64,000 nucleotides of DNA from Centrapalus pauciflorus (lineage: Eukaryota > Streptophyta > Magnoliopsida > Asterales > Asteraceae). Below are positions 11,501 to 24,709 of the stretch, in pieces (the stretch's first letter is position 1; each line of letters begins with the position of its first letter). Both the position numbers and the translations under genes were made by a program. The notes under the pieces were generated by a model that did no database searches, had not been told where the DNA came from, and worked only from the letters and a program-made list of their open reading frames with translations. The stretch covers positions 1,172,048-1,236,047 of the forward strand of contig JAANYP010003838.1 in assembly GCA_020465985.1 (NCBI GenBank), read 5' to 3'.

Positions 11501-14500
11501 GGGATGAAAACTGTTACAATGCAAAAAAATATCAGCACATTAGAAGAATGGCCATACGTTAACTAGAGATATAATAGTCAAGATCACTTACTAACTACTC
11601 GAGTTGGACTCGAAAAATGCTTGAAATCAAATTAATTTACGTCAAGTTGAAGTGTTGAACTAGAGCTAGTCAAGTAGACCTTCGAGTCCAGATCAAGTAT
11701 TAAAGTACTCAACCTGTGAAGCTTGGAAGCCCTATCAAGCTTGTTTCAATTTACATTTTTACCCATTGTGTGTGTATACATAGTTACGCTTGCTACATAA
11801 ACAAAAAACCCTAAAACAAACTTTCTATTGTAGAACCGAGCCAAGCTCGAAAGCATCAATTACTTCATCTAGCTCGAGCTTTAATATGAAAACTTGATCG
11901 TTGATAGAGCTCCAGTCGAGTCTATGGCTTCAAATCTTAACGTCAAGTAGAGCTCAAGCTTAGCACCGTATCAAGTCAACTAGGCTTGACTACACAGTAA
12001 ACTAGGGGACGTTTGGCTCGCAAAATGGAATTCAAAGGAATTGGAATTTTAATTTAGTTATTAGTGTGTTTGGTGGTGAGAGAGAGAAGATAATTTTTAG
12101 TGTTTGACCAAGGATGTAGGTTGTGCATGGTTGGAACTTGAAAGGAATCTAAATTCAAATAAAAGTTGATAGGAATGTCCAACTCCTGTAAACAAAGAAT
12201 TTGATGGAATAGAAATAAAAATTAGCTCTTTATCCTTTCAATCCAAGGTTGCAAACAAGCTAATTTAAAATCTAATTCCATTATATTCTCTTCCACGAGC
12301 CAAACGCATACTAAGGGTGTAATTGAGTCGCTACTTGAGACTGGCTTAAAAATATTCGAAAATCATTTCACTGAAGACAATAAAAATATGTGCTCAATAC
12401 CTGATAAACAAGGGGCGAGTTTTGGAATTCTTTATCAAAAACACAGTCCTGTAGAACTGAACGTAGCTTCATGTGCCCCCATTTCATAACATTTGAACCT
12501 GAATGATATCCAGGTACAGAAGCTATTAACCTAACCTGAAATATGTGACTACCCAATTTCAGAAAGGCAATTTAAGTGGACAGTCAAGACTCCACATCAA
12601 TACTAAAAAAGTTTACTCATGTGTGTGCATGTTTGCATATGGAGACTTACCGTAGCACTGCTATAATCAAATTTTTTAAAGAAAGACGAGTTGAAGCTGA
12701 AGTTGCCTAGTTCTGGAAGTTTGACAGAAAACTCCGGCCACTGCATTTGTTGAAAAGGTAAGTGCTAGAATATGTCCTAGATAAGGGATTAATATCACAA
12801 TATAATTGTGATGAAAACATTAAAGAAAAACCACATTTTGACTGCCAAGATTATGTGCTCCAAACAATGTCAGCATTATTGCCTCTTCATCAAGTTAAGA
12901 AGCTCCTAGCGAGCAGAATGTCAATTTACACATTTTTATACCCTAAAAAGAGCCACTTTTTGGATCAACTCCATTCAGTTTCTCGATATCATATCAATTA
13001 TTTTTCAAAGAAAACATCATCCATTCTTCCTTTTTCTTTTATCGCATTGTAAACTTCTATTTGATGGCATTAAGCCAGCTTCGCAAAGTTGGAGTCCCAG
13101 CCTACAAGTTATGATAAAGTGCATAAACTTTTCACAAAGAATGATTAGATGTTTGTTTGTAAAACTAAGTTATACAAACTAGTATATGTAAGCGAATGAA
13201 CTACAGCATTCATATAAAATTATAAATGCATTCAGTATGCAGTAGTATTATAATACCTTCAGTGCAGTAAGATAATCGATTAGATCAGTCTCAAAGCCAC
13301 TTCCTTTGTGTAGATTATCTTCATTTTTCCACGGGAAATCTTGCATCCACAAACCCTGGCTTTTGTTATTCCAATCGACGTAGATTAAATTTGCTGTATG
13401 AACAATAATTCTCACTCCTTGAGAATAGACCAGGAACATGGCTTTGGAATGGTGGGTTCCCCATGCGATGGGTAATGAAGGTTTGTGAAAAATCCAATTT
13501 GCGGGTTTGTTCTTCTATAAAATAATAATTAAATAAACATGAAATTTTTACGCCAACAGAAACTGTCAGATGCATAATAACTTAGACCCATTGCAGACCT
13601 TCATATTCTCCTGCCTACCATCACTTTCACCGTGAACCACCAAAACATGAGGGATGTTCTTTAGAGTTGGACACGCTACACCAAAAAAACTAAATGTCAA
13701 CCGTTAGTCCTTTAAATTAAGAGACAAACTAAAACAGATAGACGACAGAATAAAAACAAAAAACACATAAGAAACAGATATTACGTTTGTAAATATGCTT
13801 GATATGAGAAGCAGATGAATTGAAGTTGACAAAGAGCATGTAGCAGTCAGGATTTAAAAATCATGAAGAGTAGCATTGAAGTTCTTAAGGAGTCCAACAA
13901 AACGAAAAAGTCCTAAAGATGACAAAATATATACCAATGTTACTGAACACACCTAAAGTCCACACTTTGGTGGATGTTGCTCACCTGATAACAACCAATC
14001 AATGTCAACCATGTAGTTTGAAAGGACAGCAACGAGCACGTTCCCCTAACAAACACACAAATTTAAATCAGAAAGCCTTCGACTAACATCACAACCACAG
14101 CAACAAAACAACACCCTGACACCCATGTGACCTAAGGATGAAAAAGAGAAACGATAAAAGATTAATCAACACTCGGTTTCTCTGCCAGCCCAAGGAAAAG
14201 GAGTCACTCTTGATAAGTAAGTAGCAAAGCTTTGAATGTTCTTTACAGATATTAGCACAAGCTTTTATATGCCTGATGGTTTATAACTATGCAAAAGAAA
14301 TAAAGAATTGCTAGGTACCTGAATCACATCAGCAACTGACACAGAACTAGTATTAGCCCATGGTTGCAGACCTTTCACTCGCATAAGTCGAAAGGTCTGT
14401 GGTATTTTGTCTTTTGGGGGCTTGAAATTGCGGATTGCCTCAACGGAGCTTTCTTGATATGGGACATCATCATCCAGCTCAGTCTGTGTAAAAGAGGAAT

Positions 14501-15422
14501 GGATTATATACAAGAATAAAGAATCAATTAAATCATACAACAGAATTTTCCCTAAACAACATATAACCAATTTTGGTGAACTTCAAAAAAGTCAAGCTGC
14601 ATTCCTGGTACGAAAAGTACCTGCAAACTTCTAGCAAATGCCTCATCTGAAGAAACTTGGCGCAATCGTTTTTGTGTGGGTGACTCATCTTGACCTCCTT
14701 CAAATAAAGGTCTTTTCTGTTTGTTCGGGGAGGATCTTTTTCTTGCACCATCAAAAGCTTTATACTTAAATAAGTAGTGCCCAGGGATTAATTCTATTAT
14801 ATCATCATTTTGGATTTTATGTTTTTCTCGAGATAAAAGCTTCTTCCTTTTATCCTGCAATCGAATGACAACTGGGTTTGTTCCTTCCTACAAGTCAAAG
14901 CCATATGTCAAACAATTGCATTTGTAACACGCTACAGACTTACAGTGTCACAACAACCAACGGCACAGAAAATACGTTAAATACAAAACGCTTCATCGCC
15001 TATGCGCGTATGGCAGTAGAAAATATGTTATTTTGAAGGCCGTTAAACTCATTTTCACATGGAGGCAAAGATGTGAGTGTGACAAACTGAGAAAGAGAGA
15101 TGAGAAGTTATTATACCACAAGAACTTCAGCAGAGCCATCAGCGGAGACGGTGACAGAAAGATGTTTGCGGCTAAGTCTCTTGTCGGTGATAGGTATAAC
15201 ATCGCGACCTAATACATTATTTCCTTTACAAATCTCAACTCTATTGATCGAATTCGAAGTGTCTTCTTCTAAATTATCATTCAGCGGCACCAAAACCCCA
15301 ACCTTCTCCATATACAAAATTACAAAAAAAAAAAAAAAAAAAAAAAAAGTACGTAAACCGATGCATGTGTAATTAAGTAAGAAAAAATAGTTGAGATTGC
15401 GTACCTGAGATGAATATTCCAT
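8544..15422 (-). CDS. TDP1: Tyrosyl-DNA phosphodiesterase 1 with N-terminal FHA domain (TDP1-beta-like), 16 exons
   Basis: Removes stalled topoisomerase I peptides from DNA 3' ends by the HKD-type two-histidine mechanism; expected to act in the nucleus. Exons: 15405-15422, 15117-15305, 14621-14887, 14319-14483, 13985-14045, 13599-13675, 13257-13514, 12651-12740, 12401-12535, 11361-11510, 10779-10882, 10626-10679, 10431-10521, 9232-9309, 8955-9105, 8544-8608. Every junction is GT-AG and phases agree: 1953 nt, 650 residues, no internal stop. FHA signature: GRD (39-41) and SRKH (51-54). HKN motif 1: H281, K283, N301 in GTHHSKAM ... HTANLIYVDW. Motif 2: H510, K512, N531 in PHIKTF ... TSANLSKAAWG. 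A basic linker (about 118-145) may be a nuclear signal. The start is the first in-frame ATG; the upstream TTG frame was ignored. The FHA-TDP1 fusion is known in plants as the beta form; animal TDP1 lacks FHA. Confidence 0.93.
10012..10056. repeat. Short tandem duplication in a TDP1 intron
   Basis: The 23-bp unit TTTACCCATATGATCCATTGC(AAA) occurs twice in direct succession inside the intron between exons 13 and 14. A second, looser duplication of about 55-60 bp around AAAATAGCTCTTGTCAGTTC lies at 10287-10363 in the same intron. Neither affects the splice sites. Confidence 0.6.
12004..12312. mobile_element. MITE in a TDP1 intron, GGGGACGTTTGGCTCG-type ends
   Basis: The left end GGGGACGTTTGGCTCG is matched in inverted form on the right by CGAGCCAAACGCATACTAAGGG. 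Subterminal GGAATT and AATTCC motifs also pair. No coding sequence is present. The terminal motif is of the type seen in Tourist/PIF-Harbinger MITEs, but I could not fix a 3-bp TSD, so the superfamily is inferred. It lies between exons 9 and 10 of the FHA-TDP1 gene. The preceding stretch (about 11570-12000) is a separate degenerate block rich in GAGCTC, CAAGCTT and ACTCGAG motifs, like the arm sequences at 60-200 and 18666-19279. Confidence 0.5.
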
Positions 15423-15592
15423 GGAAAACGTTGAAATTAGAGAAGCATGGTCATGAACCAAAAAACTATGAACCCTAGCATATATTAATTTGGGGTTTAA
15501 TTTTTGGAGGGTAAAATGAAGGGGAAGCTGGCAGCAGTGTGTTAATCGGTTTCCACTTTCCAGGCTCTCGTACCATTTCGCTTGGACTTCGT

Positions 15593-16713
15593 TTTTATTA
15601 CAGCAACCTTTGTAGACATCCTACCATTTTAACTTTTTTTATTAAAACATTGAACTCTATAAATATCATTCCATAATAGCAACCGTTGATGACTGGGTGT
15701 GGTTGGGTGCTGACTAGGCATCCACGTAAGCGGCCATGTCAGCATCCGGTTTGCGCAAAATAGCAACGTACGCGTGAAATAGCAACGTACTGCGTAAAAT
15801 AACAACGTACTCCTAAAATAGCAACATATCACAAAATAGCAATGTATTAATTTTATATATTTTTAACCAAAAACCAAAAATATTTTTATAATCTTAAACT
15901 TAAATTTAATTTAATTAACCAAAAATTGTTCGTAAATTTTTTTCAATCGGTAAAAAATTAAAAATTCAATGTGTTCATCATTTTTTTCGTTCGAAGTATA
16001 AAACCAATTTATTTTCTTTTTTCCATTCGAATATATAGAAACTGAAATATTTTGTCATTTTTAATTTTTTGAAACGGAAAAAACAACTATCCATTAGAAT
16101 TTTAAACTTTTTTAAACGGGAAAAATCAATTAACCATCATGATTTTTAATTTGTTCAAACGAAAAAAAAAAACCATTTATATAAAAATAATGATGCATTA
16201 TATTGGTTTTCAATTTTTTCGAATGTAAAAAACGACAGAAATTTCGTTTTGTAATTATTTCGAACGGAGAAAAATGATCAACCGATCAAAATTTTAATTT
16301 TTCCTATAAAAAAATGACAAACATTTTCGGTTTTTTAATAATAATAATAATATTTAAGACTAAAAATATATAATATTAATACATTGCTATTTTATGATAT
16401 GTTGCTATTTTAGGAGTACGTTGTTATTTCACGCAGTACGTTGCTATTTTATGATATGTTGCTATTTTAGGAGTACGTTACGTTGCTATTTTGCGCAAAC
16501 CCGGTGCTGACATGGCAGCTTACGTGGATGCCTAGTCAGCACCCAACCACACTCAATCATCACCGGTTGCTATTATGGAATGATTTTTTTAAAGTTCAAT
16601 GCTTTAATAAAAATAGTTAAGATGGTAGGATGCCATTTTGGACGAAATTTTTGATAGGTTGCTTTAATAAAAAGTTTATGTACGATAGGTTGCTATATCG
16701 TGCAGTTTTCCCT
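15593..16713. mobile_element. Mutator-like element with about 230-bp terminal inverted repeats
   Basis: Long inverted repeats flank an AT-rich core. The left arm (about 15593-15850) and right arm (about 16380-16713) share blocks such as CCATAATAGCAACCG and TGCTGACTAGGCATCCACGT. They also share many TAGCAACGTAC repeats. The right outer end finishes with an inverted GGGAAAACTGCACGATATAG, typical of non-autonomous MULEs. The left end appears trimmed, as the outermost ~30 bp have no partner, so the expected 9-bp TSD cannot be checked. No transposase is encoded. It lies about 170 bp upstream of the TDP1 start codon and may overlap its promoter. Confidence 0.75.
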
Positions 16714-16784
16714 TTTTCTGAAAACATGTTTTCATCAACTGACATTCTGATACTGCTTTAATTTGGAAAAAAAATTTTAACTCC

Positions 16785-16816
<32 letters not shown>

Positions 16817-18418
16817 GAAACACCAACATGTTGGTTTTTTTCAATAGACCCTACTTTTATTTTATGTATTTATGTTTGCAAGAAAGAGGTTCTAAAGAAA
16901 AATAGGAGAAAATGTTTCATTTATTAAGAATACCTTTTTTAAGCTATCATTCATTTCTCTCTGTGTCATGCTTCCACCTTAAATAACTTAGCCGAACAAG
17001 ACTCAAACACGGTTGGTTATACCATTGTCGACCACCTCTTTTGTGCAAATCTTTTTCCCTAACTTTACTTCCGTGCTCTGTGATCTCGACAAAGACAATC
17101 TCATTTTCATTGTGTTCAAAAGATGGTCTCATTTTGTGTTGTGCTTTGTGATCAACAACGTTTTGTTCCCCTTTCAAAATGGGGTTGTTTTGTTTATGCT
17201 CAACAAGGATTTATTGGTCTTTCAAAATCATGTGAATCTTGTACAAAGAGCCTCTTTTTTGTTTTCTTGTATGCTAATTTGATGTAATTTTGCTGTTCAA
17301 AAATAATTAAAATTAAAATTTGATGTGAATTTTGATTTGCTATGTGGTTCTTGCATGTTGATTTGTTGTTTGTGATTTCTATATATGATAGTTTGCTGCT
17401 ATACTACCCATGCAAAGTAGATTGTTCCATGTATGTAGCCATGTAGGAGTTTATCTAGAAAAGATTTGATCTTTGTAAATGTAATGTATGGTACTATAGA
17501 TGAAGCCATTGATTTCTGTCCTGGGAAGCAATTGTGGAAGCAACAATCGATTACCGAAGGTATGCATGTATAATGATATACTATAGTTTACGTATAGATA
17601 AATCGGATGTATACAAGGGGAAATTAATTCCGGAAATGAGTCGCATGCCTGATGCCTCTCATCATTTAATTATGTGAGATTGGTGCTACTTGGATCCTTA
17701 GAAATTGGTGCTTTACGTTTCTGGTTCCGAATATGAGAGATTGTATTGTGTGTTTGCTCCGATCCAATAAGATGCATAGATAACATAACAATAAAGTTCA
17801 CAAACCAAAAGTCTATTTGGTGCAACCTTTAGACCTCAAAACTATTTCTTTCTGAAGCAGACATGAAAGAAAATTCATCCATTTATCACTTAAAGAAAAA
17901 ACACCACCTTAATAATACTTTTAAACACTTCTATACAGGCTCAGATACAGTTTATAATCCAAACTTCTTTTAAATTCAAATAAATTAGTATACAATGTCA
18001 TGTCAAGAAAATCATAGGGAGTCATTACGAAAAGTATTTAATAGTCAGGGAAGAAAAACAACGGAATCGCTGCAGCCACCCCCTTAACATCTTTTGATAC
18101 AAACTACAGCAATTTATATGTATTGTAATTTGCATAGAACGAAGAGGGTATAACGATAAGCAACCCAATCAATCTGGGGGTTGAGAAGATTCATTCTGCT
18201 TGTGGCATCATCTTTGTATGGAATTTCTCATAACTAAAAACCAAGTATACCTATAGAGGTAATGTATTGTATACTAGAGCTTGCTTTATAAGTGATATGG
18301 GAATACTTGGATCCAAAAAATTTTGATGTAAAATGACTGACAACTAATTTGTAATCTTTTGTGATTTGATTCGGATTCGCGATTTCGCTAGGTGAAATCT
18401 TTAACTTTTCAAGTTCAT
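16714..18418. other. Intergenic stretch without a supported gene
   Basis: A poly-A tract (about 16786-16809) is followed by unremarkable AT-rich DNA. Overlapping open frames on both strands at 16947-17282 have no recognisable domain. The part near 18180-18418 is the probable 3' UTR of the minus-strand DNAJC25-type gene. Confidence 0.45.
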
Positions 18419-21400
18419 TTACCTTCTACGCTTTGACTCTTTTCGCATCTCTGAAAGGTAGCTCTCTAAGTTGGACTTCACCCATAGGCGTCGGTTGATG
18501 AGATCTTTCTTGGTCGAGTCATCTAACAATTGCAAACAGAATGTTAATTTGGTTTCTCATAGACACACACACAGAGAAGACGATAAACGACATTAGAAAA
18601 CAAACATATCGTTGCCACTTAATTAGGCAAATAAGCTAATAAGTCATAGAATAACCATCTAACTAAGGCTGCAAACAAGTTGTTTCATCGAACAATTCGA
18701 GCTTGAGCTTGATCCCAAAAACCGAGCTTGAATAGTTTAACAAGCCAATCTAGAACTTTTAATGGCCCGGCCCGAGTTCTCATCAAGCTTTTCAAGCCCC
18801 ACATGTGAATCTATGGTTGCAAACAAGACAAGCTTTTATCAAATTAACTCCACCTATATCAAGTTCAGCTTTTATGAAGTTTGAGCACGAGCCAAATGCC
18901 AAAACCATAGCTCGAAAAATGAGTTTAGTTATCGAATATAAATATATATGTGTGTGTGTATGAGACATCAAATATTTGTGAGAAATGTTGAATCAAAATA
19001 AAGTATATGTTGAGTCAACGTGTTGTTTCGTGATTAAAAGAAAAGTGTTGAATCAAAGACAAAATGATCATTTTGACTTTGATTCAACACGTACGGTTGA
19101 ATCATGAAATAACATGTTGATTCAACATATTTATTATTTTGATTCAACATTTCTCACAAATATTTAATTTATCATATGATCCATATCTCTTTAAGCCGAG
19201 CTCAGACATGCATCTTGAAAGCTCATAAGATATTGAGCCGAGCCTAAGCTAGTCGAGCTGGGATCAGCTCGTTTGCAGCCCAACGTATAAGTGTTTGAGA
19301 AGTAATTATAATGTCTATGCTATTTTGCTGCTATATTAAGAATTATATAGTAATTAGTTTTAACGGTGTTAAAATTCAGAAGAGGTGGTCATCCATCTTC
19401 ATTTACGGTCCAAATTGTAAAATATTTTGAGGCATTCTATTAGTCGGTGCAAATTAATGCTTGATTGTCGAATTTACAGAGTGATATAAGTTTGGTGTAT
19501 TGTTGGTATTTTCCGGAAAACTACAGGACGATAATACAGCAGCTAATGCTAATCCTTTATATTTGCTTGTTTTATGAAACTTTGCAACGATGCTGTTCGT
19601 GTCATTAAAGTTGATTATGTGGCAATTTGCTTCCATAGAATGTTTAAACTTTACAAACCACTATTGTTTAAACTTTATGAACCCTCAGCCTAGCTCAATA
19701 AGGTAATCAATACTTTTGCGCTTGACTCAGTTGTAGATTAAAAAAATGGTTAATGACTCGAATAAATAAAAAATATTGTTGGTGGAAATAGCAACACTGT
19801 GAAAACTCATAATTCACATATTGACTAAACATTCTGAACTTTCAGGGGACCATTTCAACCCATTTATATGAAACGGGTCAAACATGTAATTTAAAATTAG
19901 CTGAAAAAAATGAGGGACAGGTTTGGAACTTTGGATGGATCAAAAGCACCAAATGTGTGTTCCAAAGTTTATAAACATTGTTTCATTTACAAAATTAAGA
20001 TAATTATTTTAATAATATTTTGTAATCATATTTAATTGACCCTAATCCATCGTGACATGTTACCCAACCTACTTGTCCCACCCAATTTTTGCCCCCTCAA
20101 CTCCTCAAGTATATCATTTTGATAATGACGAAATATCTTTTTTTAGTTACTAACATATACCCAATGTTGAGGATAGGGAATGTAATCATTTTTAGAAGAA
20201 ACTGAAGCTAGAAGATCGAGAGCAGTAACTGTATTCGTGCCAAAGCAGAATATCAAGAAAGATGAACGATAGTTCAACTATTTCTGGCATATAATAGACA
20301 ATTCTTCTGATAGAAATTCTCAAGCATGACCCTAGTAAGTTCCAAATTTCCAAAATCTGGCAACTAACCTTGTAAATCTGATTTTTTTTTTTTTTCTTTC
20401 AAAATCCTAATTGAAAGATGTTCTGTTTCATTGTTCTAACATATAGTGGCGTTATATGCATTAATCGTCACATAGGTCGGCCGTCCACCTGGGGTTAGAC
20501 AACCGCCCGTGTTTCATTAAGTAAGTTTCAAATGAATGTGTTCTTCAGAGCTACCAATTCTAGCACCATCTCAAAGCAACCCATCAAGCATTAATTTTCC
20601 ATTCTTGAGAATGGTTGAGCAAAAAACTTTTGTTCACTACTTGAACCTTTTTTGTTGCCAGGATTAAAGGCTTGTATAGTTAGGTTTTGTCATATTGAAG
20701 ACCACTGGCATTTGTTCTTGAATGTTGTTTAATCTCCAAGAACAAGCAATTAGCTTAAGGAGTATTCACATAGTGATTAGTGAATTCAGAATTCTCGAGA
20801 CGAGTTCAAGGAATGGCCATAAGACAAGGAGTCCAAACTTCAAAAAGCATGGTGTTCTCTCTAACTCTTATCTCTTTGGTTACCGTAATTATAGTACTTG
20901 CAAGTGTTTCCTTGGATTAAGACATCAAACTATTCACCATTCTAGGTTGATTTTCACACCCTTCAATATGCAATAAAAGCCAAAAGGTTTCAAACTTTGA
21001 TTGAAAGATGAATGCTGAATTGCTGATCAGAAAAAAAACAACACTACTCAGCTGCAAATGACCACCCAGATAAGCCACATTTCAAGCAATAATATATGAA
21101 AAAATCATATAAACAAAATAGATCTTGCCACCAAAGAGTTGAATAGAGTTACCAAGATATTCCCATGAATCAAGAGGTGCCCCAAGAGCTCGTCGGGTCA
21201 AGTAAGATGCATCTTCCCACGAATATGAAGTTCGATTTATCTTGTACCTCCAATACCAAGACCCGTACCATAAAAATAGCTGGAGAAAAGAAAATTAAAA
21301 AATTAAGACCAACTTTTACTAGTGATGGCACTTTTGATCCATTTACTTGTGGATGGGTCAAGTTGGGTCATGTTTTACCTCTAAAGGTCAAATGGGTAGA

Positions 21401-24400
21401 ATAAGTAATACTAAAAAGAAATGGCTCGAAAGGTGCCAAAAGTCTTTTTTAACAAAGCAATGCACACAGCCTCCTAGTTTGCTTTATTAAAAATTTAGAT
21501 TATTATCGTATAGTATAAATTTTGTAAATCATATTTAATGTACTAACTATTATAATTAAATGGACAAAAAGTCATTTCTCATCAACCCAAATCGACCAGT
21601 CAGTACCCAAACTACCCAATTTGACCGACCTGTCCATTTTCCACCTCTAACTTGCACACTTCTAAAACCTTGTAGAACAACAGATTTATATCTATGAGAA
21701 TTAATGACATTGGCACAACAATCACTTTATCTAATGACAACATATAAATAAAAACCTTTCCGAGAGTGTATGGCAGAAGTATAAAGCGAACACCAAGGAG
21801 ACCCCACATTGATGGCTTTTCAGCACCTTTTATCTGCAGTTCAAGTTCCTTGCTAAGGTCTTCTTGCGTTTTCCTGTCAAGAAAATATTCATTGCTCAAA
21901 TCTCAGAAAAGGACAGTCCACGTAGTAAAATCATTAAATGTGATTATGTGATACTCATTTCATACTTGTCGATCTTGTAACCACCCTTCTTTTTGCTAGA
22001 CAATGCACCAGTGCGTTCAAGTTCCAATGCCTTCAACTTATTTTTGTAAGCTGGCGTCCTCTTGACCATGTCAATAGCCTATAAAAAGATGACACATACA
22101 AACTAATAAAGTAAACCGATGCCTAAAACAAAAAGAAAGAAAGAAAAAGAAAGGAAAGGCATAGTTTTGTAACGAGAAAACATTTATTTCTATAATATAT
22201 TTTTAGAAAGGCATAGTTTATTGAAAGGGGTAAAAAAGCTAAGAAACGTGGACCAATGTTCCGTTTCACTAAACTAAAGAAAATATAGCATTTTTTTTTA
22301 CCTGATGATACCTTGTCCACTGATTCAGGTATTGAATAGCTGAGAGGACTAAAAGAAGTCCTACTAAAACAGCACGAGGATCCTATCAATTGAAAAAGAA
22401 GTTCATTAATATTAATAGTAACAAAACAAATGGAATAAAGCTTTGTTACATTCTTCAAAGATCAAATAAGTACGAAATGCACATCTGAACTCACCGTTTT
22501 GTGACCGTAGTAAGCATGATAATAACGAGCTGCATTATAGAAAACCTACAAGTGGGATTGAGGAGGCATTAAACATCAAATAAGTGTATAACACTTCATA
22601 GTGGTTCCTAGTTCCCTAAAACATCTGATATGGTTGACGAAATAAAAAACTATATAATGTACATTTGTTGGAAGAAAGGTTGTTTGCATAAAAATAATCA
22701 TAGTCCAGCGAAAAGAGATTGCATATTTAACATACTAAACAGATTCTTTCATGATCATTCTATATATGTTCGGTCAATATTATAAGCTACAGTTTACATG
22801 GCCAAGCCAAGTTAAATGTAAAGAGCATTACATATAGTAACGTACCTCCTCTGGGTGCTCAATTGCATAATCATATTGCCCTCTTGTAATTTCATCTTTC
22901 AAGATCTGTGAAAGAAAATTACAATTACTAGTGTTAATATAACCTCCATGTATCACAAGTATTACGCATCATTTTAATTTATGTACATTAAGCTCTATGC
23001 ACTTGAGTCTCAAGTAATTATATCAAGTCACCAGCTACCAGCTATTTGTTATTTTGATAGGTTAACAATCTCAAAAGTGCAAAGACACTTTCTAATTCTC
23101 TTGTTGATTGATTATTTTTTTTCTGTTTGTCCTAACGGATTGCGGGTGTGCATATTGCAACTCAAGACTGAAGACTCTTTCTGGAAGATTAACACAACTT
23201 CAATTTGGAGTTGCTATGCAAACGCTCAGTTCCAAATGAAATACTGACAAAGTCCATCCAAACACCTACTTAATAAATCAGGCCATTTTGAGTCGAAATT
23301 TTAAAGATTAGTTAAGATTTGTGACATAAAAGGGAAAAAGATTGCATCACAGAAGTTAGGACGTCACCACACCAAAAATAACCAATTCCCTTTATGGTGC
23401 AGGGTGCAAAGCTAAGACATAAAATCTAGTTATCAGAAAAGATCAAGGAGGGAAGTCTTCTTAATGCAGCATTTCCCTTCTTTTTTGCACAAAGCTTGTT
23501 TGCATGACTCAAACCCATGACCTTTCGGTTATAAATAGGGATGATCTAGGTTCCGGAACCAGCCCGAACCCCAAAAAACCAAAAACCGTAAATGTCCAAA
23601 ATTAAGAACCGAGAACCAGCCTGAAAAAGTGAAAATTAAACGGTCCGGTCTGAATCTGTACCTGTTATTTCCTGACAAAACGGTCAGGTAAAACGGGTTT
23701 TTTGCTGATCCCTAGTTACAAACAAGTATATAAGAGACATACAATCTTTCGTCGCATAAAAAGCCTTATCACAAACTAGCTATTTAAATTCAAAATTGGG
23801 CACACCAGCATAATATGTTCTATTTCCAGTACATTGCATATGTTTAATGGATCAATGAATTAACTAAAATAAATACATATAAAGAAAGAGCAATGATCTA
23901 CTTCTTAGCGTCAAACTTAGTACAATGAAGTTGCAACTTTGATAAATAAATAAAAGGATACAAATTCACATCAAAACTATCCTACATCCCTTCACATGTC
24001 AAACAAATTTATATGCAGCTAATCAGTGATCACAAAAGGTTTAGAATCTATATCAATTTCAAAGTTGAAAGTAACTTGTTCGACATCAAAAGTCAACTTA
24101 TGTTCTTCTTTTGGAGCAGAAGTATATCGAGTATGAAAATGCAAACAATTCAATAGAGAGCAAATAAATTTGGGTACCTCATAAGCATTTGCAATTTTTA
24201 CAAACAATTTTTTCGATTCGGGATCTGGATTTTTATCCGGATGACTGTCAAAACAAAATTCAATTCAAATCAAACAAGGACTTCAATCCAACCGTACGTT
24301 ATATAAATTAACAAGAAACTTACTGTTTCAACGATAGCTTGTAGTAAGCTTTCTTGATTTCAGATGCATTCGCATTCTGCGAAACCCTAGAGAAATCAAT

Positions 24401-24581
24401 AAAAGGAAATTGAGCACAAATTTGGGGGAAATAAATAGGAATTAGAAGGGGGATAAGCTATGGCTAACCCTAGTAGATCGTAGCAATCATCTTCGTCACA
24501 GTAAATGGAGATCGAAGATTGTATGAAGAAGATCATGAGAAGAGATACGACGGCGTAACAACGGAACGACGTCGTAGACAT
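18419..24581 (-). CDS. DNAJC25-type ER membrane J-protein, 10 exons
   Basis: A type III J-domain cochaperone, expected in the ER membrane, where the J domain stimulates Hsp70 (BiP). Exons: 24469-24581, 24324-24386, 24178-24244, 22846-22905, 22495-22545, 22302-22382, 21966-22078, 21756-21873, 21153-21279, 18419-18522. Phases agree at every GT-AG junction: 897 nt, 298 residues, about the family length. An N-terminal signal or anchor (about 8-26) precedes the J domain DCYDLLG ... HHPDKNPDPE (about 33-95), with HPD at 60-62. A membrane segment follows at about 121-138, then a basic/charged stretch ending in EDLSKELELQIKGAEKPS, hydrophobic stretches at about 207-234, and a strongly basic C-terminus (MRKESKRRR). 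The last intron is about 2.6 kb; introns hold at least three MITEs. Confidence 0.93.
18666..19279. mobile_element. Inverted-repeat element with nested palindrome in the last DNAJC25 intron
   Basis: The ends AAGGCTGCAAACAAG and CTCGTTTGCAGCCC are inverted repeats, and the arms are rich in GAGCTTGAGC-type motifs like those at 60-200 and 11570-12000. Inside lies a second palindromic unit (about 18953-19170) whose arms carry repeated GTTGAATCAAA and TTTGATTCAAC motifs and match over roughly 90 bp. No coding sequence is present. The ends look like hAT MITE termini, but an 8-bp TSD is not clear. Confidence 0.55.
21320..21649. mobile_element. hAT-type MITE in DNAJC25 intron 8
   Basis: The ends are TAGTGATGGCA and CCACCTCTA, with inner arms built of GGGTCAAGTTGGG and CCCAATTTGACC motifs. 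The flanking 8-mers ACTTTTAC (21312-21319) and ACTTGCAC (21650-21657) match at 6 of 8 positions, as expected of an old 8-bp target duplication. It does not interrupt the exons at 21153-21279 and 21756-21873. Confidence 0.6.
23536..23714. mobile_element. Short hAT MITE in DNAJC25 intron 3, 8-bp TSD
   Basis: The ends TAGGGATGATC and GCTGATCCCTA are flanked by GTTATAAA (23528-23535) and GTTACAAA (23715-23722), a TSD with one mismatch. The 179-bp body is rich in CCGGAACC and GGTCCGG motifs, like the larger MITE at 4609-5250 with the same terminal TAGGGATG, so the two are related families. Confidence 0.75.
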
Positions 24582-24709
24582 CGTCTTCTTCTTCGTTTTG
24601 CTCCGAGAAATCAGATTTCGCCGTGAACTCCTTTTTGCCTCTGCAGAGAGGAATGTAAATTTACCATTTTAACCTCAAAACTTCGTCAAATGGCTTCAGA
24701 TTTTGTCTT

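Noticed and set aside
15111..15461. 116-residue minus-strand frame starting upstream of the TDP1 exon 1
   Set aside because: Its start is TTG and it runs through an intron containing a poly-T tract. The first in-frame ATG is at 15422, with a splice donor 18 bp later.
16947..17282. Overlapping 76- and 89-residue open frames
   Set aside because: Opposite-strand frames over the same DNA, no recognisable motif and no splice or promoter context.
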